Made by a program: the position numbers and the translations under genes
DNA from: an uncultured Spirochaetales bacterium
Lineage (GTDB): Bacteria > Spirochaetota > Spirochaetia > Sphaerochaetales > Sphaerochaetaceae
Length of the DNA: 64,000 nt
Direction of reading: 5' to 3'
Assembly (NCBI GenBank): GCA_949283305.1
Contig: CASDRU010000009.1
Coordinates: forward strand, 1-64,000
The notes under the pieces: model-generated
Told to the model about the DNA's origin: nothing
What the model saw: only the letters and a program-made list of their open reading frames with translations
Database searches by the model: none
Part shown: piece by piece, positions 1 through 8,389 of the stretch
How the letters are laid out: each line of letters begins with the position of its first letter
Numbering within the stretch: the first letter of the stretch is position 1

Positions 1-467
1 ACACTGGTCTTGATTGCAAGATAAAGTGGGTGAATGATGTTTACATAAACGGAAAGAAATGTTCCGGAATACTTTCAGAGGGGATTCTGGATATGGAGCT
101 GCAGTGTCTGGATAGTGTGATAGTAGGTATCGGCATAAATGCAAACAGCAGCAGGTCATCATACCCAGAGGAGCTATGGGACATAGTGACTACAGTCTAT
201 GACGAGTCAGGAAAGAAGACTGACCGTCTTGTGCTCTTGAAGGATATAATCACATTTCTTCTCTCTTCTCAAAACGATTTCATTTCAGAATACAGGAAAA
301 GATGCTTCATTCTTGGAAAGGAAATAAAATATGTCAGAAACGGCAAAGTCTTTTCTGCTCTCGCAAAGGATGTCGATGAGATGGCCCACCTTGTAGTTAT
401 TGCAGAAGATGGGAAGGAGGAGGTACTCTCAAGCGGAGAGGTGAGTCTCAACTTGAAAAGCATCTAG
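1..467 (+). CDS. birA: Biotin--[acetyl-CoA-carboxylase] ligase, C-terminal part
   Basis: The reading frame is open from base 3 at the window edge, so the N-terminus is missing. The first visible residues include KWVNDVYINGKKCSGIL, matching the conserved KWPNDV..G.K..GIL core of biotin protein ligases, followed by the VGIGIN strand of the catalytic domain and a short C-terminal domain. The enzyme activates biotin as biotinyl-AMP and attaches it to the biotin carboxyl carrier subunit in the cytoplasm. A possible GTG start at base 30 is only the internal Val of this motif. Whether a DNA-binding N-terminal domain exists cannot be seen. Confidence 0.9.
   Translation, partial: TGLDCKIKWVNDVYINGKKCSGILSEGILDMELQCLDSVIVGIGINANSSRSSYPEELWDIVTTVYDESGKKTDRLVLLKDIITFLLSSQNDFISEYRKRCFILGKEIKYVRNGKVFSALAKDVDEMAHLVVIAEDGKEEVLSSGEVSLNLKSI
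448..465 (+). repeat. 18-bp direct repeat, copy 1 (end of birA)
   Basis: The sequence TCAACTTGAAAAGCATCT covers the last birA codons (NLKSI) and is repeated exactly at 3086-3103, just upstream of argS. The two copies flank the lipoprotein gene at 562-3021. Confidence 0.85.
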
Positions 468-511
468 GCCTGTTTTTGTCTATTGTTTTCTCCTTAATCT
501 GGATTCTTTCA

Positions 512-541
512 TTGCGTTGTCTGAGGCATCTGCCATATAAT
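512..541 (+). promoter_or_regulatory. Sigma-70-type promoter of the lipoprotein gene
   Basis: A -35-like TTGCGT (512-517) and a perfect TATAAT (536-541) are separated by 18 bases. The predicted start of transcription, near 548, abuts the G tract at 549-556. Confidence 0.55.
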
Positions 542-548
542 TGATACC

Positions 549-556
549 GGGGGGGG
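549..556 (+). promoter_or_regulatory. Eight-G homopolymer between promoter and start codon
   Basis: Eight consecutive G residues lie between the TATAAT box and the ATG at 562, where the Shine-Dalgarno sequence would be. The tract may serve as the ribosome-binding site. G tracts of this kind change length by slipped-strand mispairing and switch surface genes in several bacteria, including tpr genes of Treponema pallidum. Confidence 0.6.
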
Positions 557-561
557 TGTCT

Positions 562-3021
562 ATGAGAAAGATTTTTCTGGTATTACTATCATCAATTCTT
601 CTGTTTTCTTCCTGTGATATGATTGGAGACAATCAATTATATGTTGTTGATTTTGATACGGATGACATTTCAGGCAAAATTTCATATAACACATACCCAT
701 TTTATTTTGATGGTACAACAGTGCTAACTGAAAATGATCTGAACGCAAATGTTCGTCTGAATCCGCTATACAAAATCACAGGATGGTCCGTGACAGGAAA
801 AGATGGTCAGGCTGTAACTTTCCCATATACTGTAGATTCCTCTTGCATCTTTACTCCGCTTCTGGAGCGCAAGAACGGCTCGGAGGCTGTAATCACATTA
901 GAGTACTATCTTGACAGTGAATTTGAGACATTGCTCTATAAAGAAATAATCACAGCTGAGGAGATAGGGGAAGATGATTGTGTTAATCATCCCTTAATCT
1001 CTGAGGAAAAACTTATAGAAAAGAACCCTTCGTTAGAGGGATTGTCCCTGATTAGTTGGCAGAATGAAGGGGATCTTAAAAGCTATGATTACAACGAAAA
1101 AATATCATGGGCAACAGATCCTGTTGAACGGTTTTATGCAATAACTGATAAAAAACAATATAAAATTACCTATTACAATTATGAAAGCCTAATTATTTAT
1201 TCTGATACTTATACAGGTCTCTCTCCTGTTGACATTAAGCTGAAAGAAGCTATGCCAATAAAATATTATAATTTCATCGGATGGTATTCGGATCCTGAAT
1301 ATAGCTCAGAACAATGGACCTGCATTCCTGCAGGTACAACAGGTGATATTAATCTTTATGCAAAATATGAGGCTATAAGATACTCTATAAAATATGATGA
1401 TTTGACTGAAGAGGAGATTGAGAAATACAACCTTCCTTTATACCATTCAGCTGATGAAATTCGTGATTTGACAATATACGATATCATTCGTGACGGAAAT
1501 CACTCTAAAAACTTTTTCACATCTCGTGGAGGATATTGGGCTGACCGGATGGAAAAGACAAAACCTGAATACGGAGATATTGTCCTTTATTGTGACTTTG
1601 TTCCTTTTGAATTCACCTTAACTTTTGTGAATGTTGATGGAGTGGAGAATTTTGAGAATCAAAAAGGATTTGATTATGGTGAAGTAATAGAACTTGAGGA
1701 TATTTACAGGGATGGCTACAGATTCTTAGGCTGGTATACAGATCCAAGCTGTGCTGAAGAATACAGGGTCACCAGTATCAAAATGACTGAGGATGTTGTG
1801 CTATGGGCAGGATGGGAAGAAGCATGGAATCTGAAGATTTATCATGATGGAGAGTTCCACCAATATGATTATGATACTGGCGAGTCTGTAAATCTTGTCA
1901 CAGAGTTTTCTCAGATAATGAAGGATTCTGCAGAATGCGCAGAGTATGGCTATGAGATTCTCGGTTATACAAGGGCTTTCTCTCCTGTTTATCTGACAAT
2001 GAACAATACATTTGATGGAGATATGGTTGAGAGCCTGAATAGTAGTGCAACCATAGTCCCTGTGTACAGGGAAGTGAAGTGGAACGGAGCGGCAGACACT
2101 TCGTGGTATGATAATGATAAGTCTTATCCTGAGGGATATCATATATATACTGCAGCTCAGCTATATGGTCTTGGTGTGCCCATTTACATGGATGATCTAC
2201 AACCAAGCAATTGTCTATATGCAAAGTCTGATGCAATAGCTCATGGCATACATATTGAGAATGACCTTGATTTTGGAGGCAGAAATTTCAAAGGTCTTGG
2301 CACCTCTGATATAGAATTTTCCTGCAATTTCTATGGCAATGACCATACATTCTATAATTTTAAAACAGATACAGGTCTTCTCGCATGGGTGGCAGGAACA
2401 ACATATCACAACGGCAAGAAACTCAGCAATCTGAATATTGAAGGACTTGTCGTGGCCCCACCTAGAGGCGATAACAGTCACCCAATTGGAGCTATAATCG
2501 GATCTCATGCATTGAACAAGTCCTATAATGAGGTGCCTTATACTATCGAGAATGTTTCTATCAAGGGAACTGATGATATGAGGCAAATATATGTCTATGA
2601 GGATGGAAGTGCTGCCATTCTTGTAGGAGATGCTTCGAGAAATGTACAGCAGACTCCGGGTACACGGGACTTCGGTGTGTTTTTTAAGAATATTGAGGTT
2701 CATGACATAGATTTCATCCTTGATGAAGGGTACGTTTACAATGCGTTTGAAACCACTGGTGTACTGTCATGTCTGGGTTCTGTGAGATATCTGGATGCAA
2801 ATGGCAACAAGATGACAAGCATAGAGAATATTGTGAAGAATAATCTCTGGAGCGGAATCAGGATAATTGATTCTCAAAATAATGCAAATATAACAGCAAA
2901 AGGCAGCAATTACGGCGTTGCTGGAGGCTCCAGCCTGCTTTACGAATGCTTTGCAGATGTGGCTGAAGTTTATGAAAAATATAAAGGCACCTGGTTTATA
3001 AAAGCTGAAACAGATATCTGA
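562..3021 (+). CDS. Large surface-type lipoprotein with InlB B-like repeats
   Basis: The protein has 819 residues when started at the ATG at 562, which follows the G tract; an upstream TTG at 541 overlaps the -10 box and is unlikely. The N-terminus MRKIFLVLLSSILLFSSC is a lipoprotein signal with the lipobox Cys at about residue 18. The middle holds repeats of the InlB B-repeat (Listeria-Bacteroides, Flg_new) type, such as FIGWYSDPEYSSEQW and FLGWYTDPSCAEEY, each ending near LYAKYE or LWAGWEE. Such repeats form small ubiquitin-like folds in cell-surface proteins. The last 300 residues match nothing I recognise. Codons look more AT-rich than in the neighbours and the gene is flanked by direct repeats, so acquisition by transfer is plausible. 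Its ligand is unknown. Confidence 0.8.
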   Translation: MRKIFLVLLSSILLFSSCDMIGDNQLYVVDFDTDDISGKISYNTYPFYFDGTTVLTENDLNANVRLNPLYKITGWSVTGKDGQAVTFPYTVDSSCIFTPLLERKNGSEAVITLEYYLDSEFETLLYKEIITAEEIGEDDCVNHPLISEEKLIEKNPSLEGLSLISWQNEGDLKSYDYNEKISWATDPVERFYAITDKKQYKITYYNYESLIIYSDTYTGLSPVDIKLKEAMPIKYYNFIGWYSDPEYSSEQWTCIPAGTTGDINLYAKYEAIRYSIKYDDLTEEEIEKYNLPLYHSADEIRDLTIYDIIRDGNHSKNFFTSRGGYWADRMEKTKPEYGDIVLYCDFVPFEFTLTFVNVDGVENFENQKGFDYGEVIELEDIYRDGYRFLGWYTDPSCAEEYRVTSIKMTEDVVLWAGWEEAWNLKIYHDGEFHQYDYDTGESVNLVTEFSQIMKDSAECAEYGYEILGYTRAFSPVYLTMNNTFDGDMVESLNSSATIVPVYREVKWNGAADTSWYDNDKSYPEGYHIYTAAQLYGLGVPIYMDDLQPSNCLYAKSDAIAHGIHIENDLDFGGRNFKGLGTSDIEFSCNFYGNDHTFYNFKTDTGLLAWVAGTTYHNGKKLSNLNIEGLVVAPPRGDNSHPIGAIIGSHALNKSYNEVPYTIENVSIKGTDDMRQIYVYEDGSAAILVGDASRNVQQTPGTRDFGVFFKNIEVHDIDFILDEGYVYNAFETTGVLSCLGSVRYLDANGNKMTSIENIVKNNLWSGIRIIDSQNNANITAKGSNYGVAGGSSLLYECFADVAEVYEKYKGTWFIKAETDI

Positions 3022-3085
3022 AATGAGAATAGTACTTACAAAACGAATTGCGTTGTGCAATATGAGTTGAAGCATGAAGTATATG

Positions 3086-3103
3086 TCAACTTGAAAAGCA
3101 TCT
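3086..3103 (+). repeat. 18-bp direct repeat, copy 2 (upstream of argS)
   Basis: This is an exact copy of 448-465. Read in frame it encodes NLKSI, the terminal residues of BirA, so it looks like a remnant of the birA 3' end left between the lipoprotein gene and argS. The -35 box of the argS promoter lies inside it. Confidence 0.85.
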
Positions 3104-3119
3104 GGCTTTTCTATATAGT
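3091..3119 (+). promoter_or_regulatory. argS promoter
   Basis: TTGAAA (3091-3096), a 17-base spacer and TATAGT (3114-3119) give a good sigma-70-type promoter. Transcription would start near 3126, before the GGAG ribosome-binding site at about 3131. Confidence 0.6.
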
Positions 3120-3141
3120 ATTCTGGTATTTGGAGATAAAT

Positions 3142-4944
3142 ATGCTAGATAGTCTGAAAAACAGCTGGAAAGCTACTGTTATAAAAGCTGTTAACAAGCT
3201 TTACGGATTGAATGAAACTGATATAAACATGACAAATCCTCCCAAAAGCGAGATGGGAGATATAGCATTCCCTCTTTTCCCGTTCAGCAAGAGCGCAAGA
3301 AAGGCTCCTCAGATAATTGCATCTGAGGTCATGAATGAGATTCTCTCATCAGAGCATCCGGAAGGAGAGATGAATACAGCAGGCGCATATCTGAATGTCG
3401 CTCTCAACATCCACTCAATCTATCTTCCGCTTCTTGAAAAGGTAAGAACGGAAGGATTCCTTTACGGACGCGGAGAGAGCCTGAAGGGCAAGAAGATAAT
3501 GCTTGAGTTCTCCTGCCCGAATACGAACAAGCCCCTTCACCTCGGGCATATGAGGAATGACAGCCTGGGAGAGGCAGTTTCAAGGATATTGAAGGCAAAC
3601 GGCGCTGAAGTGATGAAAGTCAATCTCATCAACAACCGCGGAGTCCATATCTGCAAAAGCATGCTTGCATATAAAGTCTTCTCAAACGGCGAGACTCCTT
3701 CTTCAACAGGAGAAAAGGGAGATCATTTTGTAGGCCGCTATTATGTGAAGTTCGCTTCCTGGCAGAAAGAGATGGAAGAGAAGGCTGAGAAGCTCAGAAA
3801 TGAAGGGCATAGTCAAGAGGCTGATGAGATTATGAAGAACTCTCCTGAAGTGCAGGCTCAGGCGATGCTGAGAGCATGGGAAGAGGGAGATGAAGAGACT
3901 ATAAAGCTCTGGAAGCTGATGAACGAGTGGACGCTTGACGGGCTTTATGAGAGCTATGAGAACATGGGAATCAGCTTCGACCGCTATTACTATGAGAGCG
4001 AGACATATAAATACGGCAAGGCTGAGATTCTCAAAGGTCTTGAGGATGGAGTGTTCTTCCGTGCAGAAGATGGATCAGTGCAGATAGACCTCAAAGAAAT
4101 CGGTCTGGATAAGAAAGTCCTTTTGAGAAAGGACGGGACGACGATATATATCACACAGGATGTCGGAACTGCTATCCGCCGTCATGAGGACTGGCCTTTT
4201 GACAGGCTGATTTATGTTGTAGCAAGCGAGCAGCAGTACCATTTCAAGGCTCTCTTCTACATTTTAAAGAAGCTTGGATACAGCTGGGCAGATGAGCTTT
4301 ATCATCTCTCATACGGCATGGTCAATCTGCCGGAAGGAAAGATGAAGAGCAGGGAAGGAACTGTAGTTGATGCAGATGATCTGCTTGAGAGCCTTTCAGC
4401 TCTTGCAAAGGAAGAGATCATCTCAAAGGACAGGGAGAGTGCTGTCGGCGATGTTGATTCTGTTGCAAGAAAGATTGCTCTTGCCGCACTCAATTACTAC
4501 CTTCTTCAGGTAAGTCCCACAAAGGACATGATATTCGATCCTAAAAAGAGCATATCATTTAACGGGAACACAGGCCCTTATCTTGAATACATGGGTGCAC
4601 GCATTTCATCGATTTTGAGAAAGGCAGAGACAATCAGCGCTCTAAAGGATGCTGAGATCAAGCCAGATCTTCTTGCTTCTGATGATGAGAAGAGCCTTAT
4701 CAAGCTTGTTTCTCAATATCCGTCTGTCGTAAAAGAGGCAGGGGATGAATATGACCCATCTGTAATTGCTGCATACATATATGAAGTGGCAAAGACATTC
4801 AGCCATTACTATCACGACAATCAGGTTGCAGATGCATCAAACATTCCTCTTTCAGCAGCCCGCCTCTCACTTGTTGAGATGATACTCACTGTGATGAAGA
4901 ATGCCTTTGAGCTTCTTGGAATACCGTTCCTTGAGTCAATGTGA
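3142..4944 (+). CDS. argS: Arginyl-tRNA synthetase
   Basis: This class I aminoacyl-tRNA synthetase charges tRNA-Arg in the cytoplasm. I use the ATG at 3142, which follows TGGAGATAAAT; the frame is open further upstream but the extra residues (an aromatic stretch running into NLKSI) do not resemble ArgS. The 600-residue length is normal. The N-terminal Add-1 domain contains GDIAFPLFPFSK, the HIGH motif is HLGHMRND at about residue 133, and the KMSKS loop is the ArgS variant KMKSREGTVVDADDL at about residue 399. The C-terminal anticodon-binding (DALR) domain includes FSHYYHDNQV. Its 3' end overlaps the convergent TetR gene by nine bases. Confidence 0.97.
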   Translation: MLDSLKNSWKATVIKAVNKLYGLNETDINMTNPPKSEMGDIAFPLFPFSKSARKAPQIIASEVMNEILSSEHPEGEMNTAGAYLNVALNIHSIYLPLLEKVRTEGFLYGRGESLKGKKIMLEFSCPNTNKPLHLGHMRNDSLGEAVSRILKANGAEVMKVNLINNRGVHICKSMLAYKVFSNGETPSSTGEKGDHFVGRYYVKFASWQKEMEEKAEKLRNEGHSQEADEIMKNSPEVQAQAMLRAWEEGDEETIKLWKLMNEWTLDGLYESYENMGISFDRYYYESETYKYGKAEILKGLEDGVFFRAEDGSVQIDLKEIGLDKKVLLRKDGTTIYITQDVGTAIRRHEDWPFDRLIYVVASEQQYHFKALFYILKKLGYSWADELYHLSYGMVNLPEGKMKSREGTVVDADDLLESLSALAKEEIISKDRESAVGDVDSVARKIALAALNYYLLQVSPTKDMIFDPKKSISFNGNTGPYLEYMGARISSILRKAETISALKDAEIKPDLLASDDEKSLIKLVSQYPSVVKEAGDEYDPSVIAAYIYEVAKTFSHYYHDNQVADASNIPLSAARLSLVEMILTVMKNAFELLGIPFLESM

Positions 4945-5472
4945 TGAGAGCAGAGCAATAGTGCTTTCTATTTTTTCCATCTCAGCCTCCTTTTCACTTA
5001 TGAGCATGTCAGAAATGATTCTGATCAGATAAGATGAGAGGAGGCTTGCTTTTTCCTTTGCCTTCTTGCTTTCATAGTGCATGAATATGACTTCAATCTG
5101 ACTTTCCATCATCAGAAGAAGCGACGAGAGTATCTCATCAGAGCTTGGCATAAAGCTCCTGCTTTCAAGAAGGAATGAGATATATGAAGAAAAGTGCGGA
5201 GAAAGGAAGATCTCGAGATAGTGCTCAAAAAGTGAAATGAGGCAGAGTTTCTCATCTTTCTTGAAATCAAATGAGAAATTCTTCTTTTTCAGCTCCTTTA
5301 CAAAGTATTCATGAATTGATGAGACAAGCTCATCCTTTCCCTTAAAATAGTAATACAGACTTGCTTTCTTCATGCCAAGAGACAAGCTGAGCTTTTCCAT
5401 TGTAAATGCATAAAAGCCTTCATCCCTTATTATCTCAACGCTTTTTTCTATTATCTCATCCTTTCTGCTCAT
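4936..5472 (-). CDS. TetR/AcrR family transcriptional regulator
   Basis: The protein has 178 residues from the ATG at 5472. Residues 5-50 form the TetR helix-turn-helix, with TMEKLSLSLGMKKASLYYYF as the recognition segment, followed by a divergent all-helical ligand domain. No Shine-Dalgarno sequence precedes the start; an extended -10 (TGT TATTCT, hexamer at 5479-5484 on the minus strand) ends six bases before the ATG, suggesting a leaderless mRNA. A 22-bp inverted repeat just upstream is a good autoregulatory operator candidate. No transporter or enzyme lies next to it, so its target genes are unknown. Confidence 0.85.
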   Translation of the reverse strand: MSRKDEIIEKSVEIIRDEGFYAFTMEKLSLSLGMKKASLYYYFKGKDELVSSIHEYFVKELKKKNFSFDFKKDEKLCLISLFEHYLEIFLSPHFSSYISFLLESRSFMPSSDEILSSLLLMMESQIEVIFMHYESKKAKEKASLLSSYLIRIISDMLISEKEAEMEKIESTIALLSSH

Positions 5473-5492
5473 GGGTAGAGAATAACACAGAA

Positions 5493-5514
5493 TTCTACCA
5501 AATAGTAGGTAGAA
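5493..5514 (-). promoter_or_regulatory. Candidate TetR-family operator
   Basis: TTCTACC and GGTAGAA are perfect 7-bp arms around an 8-bp centre. Relative to a start of transcription at the regulator's ATG (5472), the site spans about -21 to -42 and would block the -35 region. Size and symmetry fit TetR dimers. Confidence 0.5.
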
Positions 5515-5559
5515 AATCTGAAAAAAGAGCAAATAGGCCACCAATAGCTGAAAAAGCTG

Positions 5560-5588
5560 TTGTAATTGGTTTCATTTATAGCAATAAT
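5560..5588 (+). promoter_or_regulatory. rplU operon promoter
   Basis: TTGTAA (5560-5565), a 17-base spacer and AATAAT (5583-5588) precede a short leader with the ribosome-binding site AGGGGAC near 5603. I see no structured leader. Confidence 0.45.
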
Positions 5589-5614
5589 CAGCATAGATTT
5601 AATAGGGGACTATA

Positions 5615-5926
5615 ATGTACGCACTAGTAGAAATCAAAGGAAAGCAGTACAAGGCTGAAGAGGGAGCAAAGATCACAGTAGATCTGCTCGGCTGTGAGGC
5701 TGGAAGTACTTACGAAATTGACAAGGTTCTCGCTATCGTAAAGGAAGACGGGGCTGTATTCGGAACTCCTTATATCAACGGAGCTACTGTTACAGCAACA
5801 GTCGGAGAAGTTTCAAAGGGCGAGAAGATCAAGGTTTACAAGTTCCACAGAAGAAAGGGCTACAGACGCACTCAGGGACATCGTGAACAGTACCAGGAGA
5901 TCACAATCTCCTCAATCAAGGGCTAA
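5615..5926 (+). CDS. rplU: 50S ribosomal protein L21
   Basis: The 103-residue protein begins MYALVEIKGKQYKAEEG and contains KVYKFHRRKGYRRTQGHR, the RNA-binding signature of L21, which binds 23S rRNA in the large subunit. It leads the rplU-rpmA-obg operon. The ysxB/prp protease gene found between rplU and rpmA in Firmicutes is absent. Confidence 0.97.
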   Translation: MYALVEIKGKQYKAEEGAKITVDLLGCEAGSTYEIDKVLAIVKEDGAVFGTPYINGATVTATVGEVSKGEKIKVYKFHRRKGYRRTQGHREQYQEITISSIKG

Positions 5927-5938
5927 GGAGGAAGTAAA

Positions 5939-6196
5939 ATGGCACATAAGAAAGGTGGCGGTTCATCAAAGAACGGAAGAGACTCCAATGCTCAGAGACT
6001 CGGTGTCAAGAGATTTGGCGGTCAGTTTGTAAACGCAGGCGAGATCATCGTTCGCCAGAGAGGTACAAAGATCCATCCGGGTGCAAATTGCGGACTCGGC
6101 AAGGACTATACACTCTTTGCAAAGGTTTCTGGACATGTTGAGTTCGTTGAAAGAAAGAACAGAAAGTACTGCAACATTGTCGAGGTAAACGCTTAA
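5939..6196 (+). CDS. rpmA: 50S ribosomal protein L27
   Basis: The 85-residue protein begins [16 protein letters not shown], the flexible tail that reaches the peptidyl-transferase centre. It lacks the N-terminal extension that Firmicutes remove with the Prp protease, which fits the absence of prp here. AGGAGG lies just upstream of the start. Confidence 0.97.
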   Translation: MAHKKGGGSSKNGRDSNAQRLGVKRFGGQFVNAGEIIVRQRGTKIHPGANCGLGKDYTLFAKVSGHVEFVERKNRKYCNIVEVNA

Positions 6197-6198
6197 TA

Positions 6199-7248
6199 AT
6201 GTTTGGTTTTTCCGACGAGACTTACATTGATATATCCTCCGGAAAAGGTGGAAACGGCGCAGTCAGCTTCCGACGCGAGAAGTTCGTCCCCAAGGGCGGA
6301 CCGGATGGCGGGGACGGAGGCAAGGGCGGCGATGTTGTTTTCGTCGTGAAGGACAACCTCAGAACCCTGGGACATCTGAAGATGACCAGGGTTTATCGTG
6401 CTGAGAACGGGCAGAACGGCTCGGGAGCACGATGCTTCGGGCGCGCGGGAGCCGATGTCGAGATTCCCGTTCCCCCGGGGACAGTGATCAAGGACGCATC
6501 AAGCGGAGAGATCATCAAGGATTTAACCGGCATGGACCGCTTTGTATTCCTGCGTGGAGGAAAGGGCGGACTTGGAAACTGGCATTTCAGGACATCCGTC
6601 CGTCAGGCTCCGAAATTTGCCCAGAAAGGGGAAGATGGAGTTGAGATGAGAGTCGGGGTAGAGCTTTTGGTCATAGCGGATCTGGGCTTTGTCGGCTTCC
6701 CGAATGCTGGAAAATCATCACTTATCAATCTTCTTACAAATGCACGCAGCAAGGTCGCGGGATACCCGTTTACAACAAAGATTCCTGTACTCGGGGTAAT
6801 GCGTTATTACGATGAGGATATCGTGATAGCAGATATTCCCGGAATCATTGAAGGTGCAAGCCAAGGAGCGGGAATGGGATACAAGTTCCTGCGCCATATC
6901 TCGAGAACCAAGGGACTGGTATACCTTGTTGATGCATCAGAGCAATCCTCTGTCACAGCATATGACAAGCTGAAAAAGGAGCTTGCTGCATACTCAGAGG
7001 ACCTTGCGTCAAAGAATGAGATAATAATTGTCACAAAGATGGACGAAGAGGGCGCTGAGGAGAACTACAGGATCATAAAGGAAAAATATAAGGACAAGAC
7101 GGTCCTTCCTCTTTCAATTTATGATGATCTTCTTCTCGAGCCGATAAAGAAAGCATTTTACAATCTTGCACGTCCTGAGCAGAAAAGCACGGACGGCGGA
7201 TTTACTACAAAAGTCGACAATAATGCATACTATAGGGACGAAGAATGA
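6199..7248 (+). CDS. obg: Obg GTPase (ribosome assembly and stress control)
   Basis: The 349-residue protein starts with the glycine-rich Obg fold (GGNGAVSFRREKFVPKGGP). A GTPase domain follows, with G1 GFPNAGKSSL at about residue 165 and G3 DIPGIIEGA at about 212. Obg binds the 50S subunit and couples its maturation to nucleotide pools. The C-terminus is short and lacks a long variable domain. The start lies two bases after the rpmA stop, so translation is likely coupled, and the 3' end overlaps nadD by 26 bases. Confidence 0.96.
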   Translation: MFGFSDETYIDISSGKGGNGAVSFRREKFVPKGGPDGGDGGKGGDVVFVVKDNLRTLGHLKMTRVYRAENGQNGSGARCFGRAGADVEIPVPPGTVIKDASSGEIIKDLTGMDRFVFLRGGKGGLGNWHFRTSVRQAPKFAQKGEDGVEMRVGVELLVIADLGFVGFPNAGKSSLINLLTNARSKVAGYPFTTKIPVLGVMRYYDEDIVIADIPGIIEGASQGAGMGYKFLRHISRTKGLVYLVDASEQSSVTAYDKLKKELAAYSEDLASKNEIIIVTKMDEEGAEENYRIIKEKYKDKTVLPLSIYDDLLLEPIKKAFYNLARPEQKSTDGGFTTKVDNNAYYRDEE

Positions 7249-8389
7249 CATATGCCTCTATGGGGGCTCTTTTGATCCGGTTCACATCGGGCATCTGAAC
7301 ATAATTCATGAGCTTGAGCGTCTTTCTGGAATAAGAAAGCTTGTACTAATCCCTGCATATTGCTCGAATTTTAAACAGTCATCTCATCCCGCTGAGTTTC
7401 AAAAACGCCTGGAAATGCTCGCTCTTGCCCTTTCTGATTACAGGAAATACTATCCTGATTCAGAAATGGAGATCACGATAAGCGACATAGAGGGTAAGAG
7501 AAAGGGAATATCCTACACAAGCGATACTGTGCGTTATTTTTTGGATGCATATTCTTCAGATCATATATATTTCCTAATCGGCGATGACCTTCTGTCAGAT
7601 CTTGAGAAATGGCACGATTTCGATTTCCTGAAGGACCATGTGACATTCATCTGCCTCTCGCGCTATGAGAGAGAAAGTGAGGACTCTAAATGGATTGTCA
7701 GAGTCAAGAGCAGGATGGTTGATGCGAGCAGCAGTGATGTGAGAAAAGGAAATACTTTGCTTCTTTCTCCGCTTGTGAGAGAATATGTTATGAAGAATAA
7801 TCTCTATATGACTGACAGCGGCGAATACAGGAAAATAATAAAAAAAGAGATGAAAGATACAAGGTATCTTCACACTCTGGGAGTCGAGAAGATGGCCATT
7901 TCTCTTGCAAGGAGATTTGCTCTCGATGAGAAGAAGGCGTCTCTTTCTGCACTCCATCATGACCGCTACCGCTATATTGAGAAAGAGAAGGCTGTAAAGG
8001 AGCTGGATGAAGCATCTTTTCCCCTTTTTGACGAAGAAAGGGAGAATGATGCGCTGCTTCATGCTCCATATGCATCTCTTAAAATGAGTTCTGACATCCC
8101 ATTCTCATCTTCAGACATGCATAAGGCTGTGCGCTACCATACACTGGGATCTTTCGATATGGGAAGGCTCGGGGCTGCAATATATATTGCTGACTATGCA
8201 GAAGAGGGCAGAAAGCACCTGGATGAAAAGGAGAGAAAGAAGATTCTTTCATTTTCAAGCCTTGAGGAAATGGTCTTTTATATCATAAGGCGTCAGGAGG
8301 AGTATTTTTCCAAGAAAGGAATAAGAAGCGCAGCTGTCACAGAGTGCCTGAAAGAGTATCTTGAAAAAGGAGGAAAGTTTGAAGACTAG
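7223..8389 (+). CDS. nadD: NadD-YqeK fusion: nicotinate-nucleotide adenylyltransferase with HD phosphohydrolase
   Basis: This 389-residue protein joins two enzymes that are separate in most bacteria. Residues 1-200 are NadD, with the nucleotidyltransferase motif GGSFDPVHIGH at about 13-23 and the late motif SSSDVRKG; it makes deamido-NAD. Residues 205-389 are a YqeK-type HD domain, which in the family hydrolyses Ap4A symmetrically. The expected ligands are all visible: H in RYLHTLG, HD in LSALHHDR, H in LLHAPYAS, H in VRYHTLG and D in IYIADYAEEGR. The start is the ATG at 7223 inside obg, the only usual start before the GGSFDP motif. NadD-YqeK fusions are known in mycoplasmas. Confidence 0.9.
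   Translation: MHTIGTKNDICLYGGSFDPVHIGHLNIIHELERLSGIRKLVLIPAYCSNFKQSSHPAEFQKRLEMLALALSDYRKYYPDSEMEITISDIEGKRKGISYTSDTVRYFLDAYSSDHIYFLIGDDLLSDLEKWHDFDFLKDHVTFICLSRYERESEDSKWIVRVKSRMVDASSSDVRKGNTLLLSPLVREYVMKNNLYMTDSGEYRKIIKKEMKDTRYLHTLGVEKMAISLARRFALDEKKASLSALHHDRYRYIEKEKAVKELDEASFPLFDEERENDALLHAPYASLKMSSDIPFSSSDMHKAVRYHTLGSFDMGRLGAAIYIADYAEEGRKHLDEKERKKILSFSSLEEMVFYIIRRQEEYFSKKGIRSAAVTECLKEYLEKGGKFED

Noticed and set aside
2215-2703. Minus-strand frame of 162 codons inside the lipoprotein gene
   Set aside because: The plus-strand frame is a coherent lipoprotein with signal peptide and repeats; the antisense frame is a shadow.
3055-3141. N-terminal extension of ArgS by 29 residues
   Set aside because: The extension contains the argS promoter and a copy of the birA end, and the ATG at 3142 has a proper ribosome-binding site.
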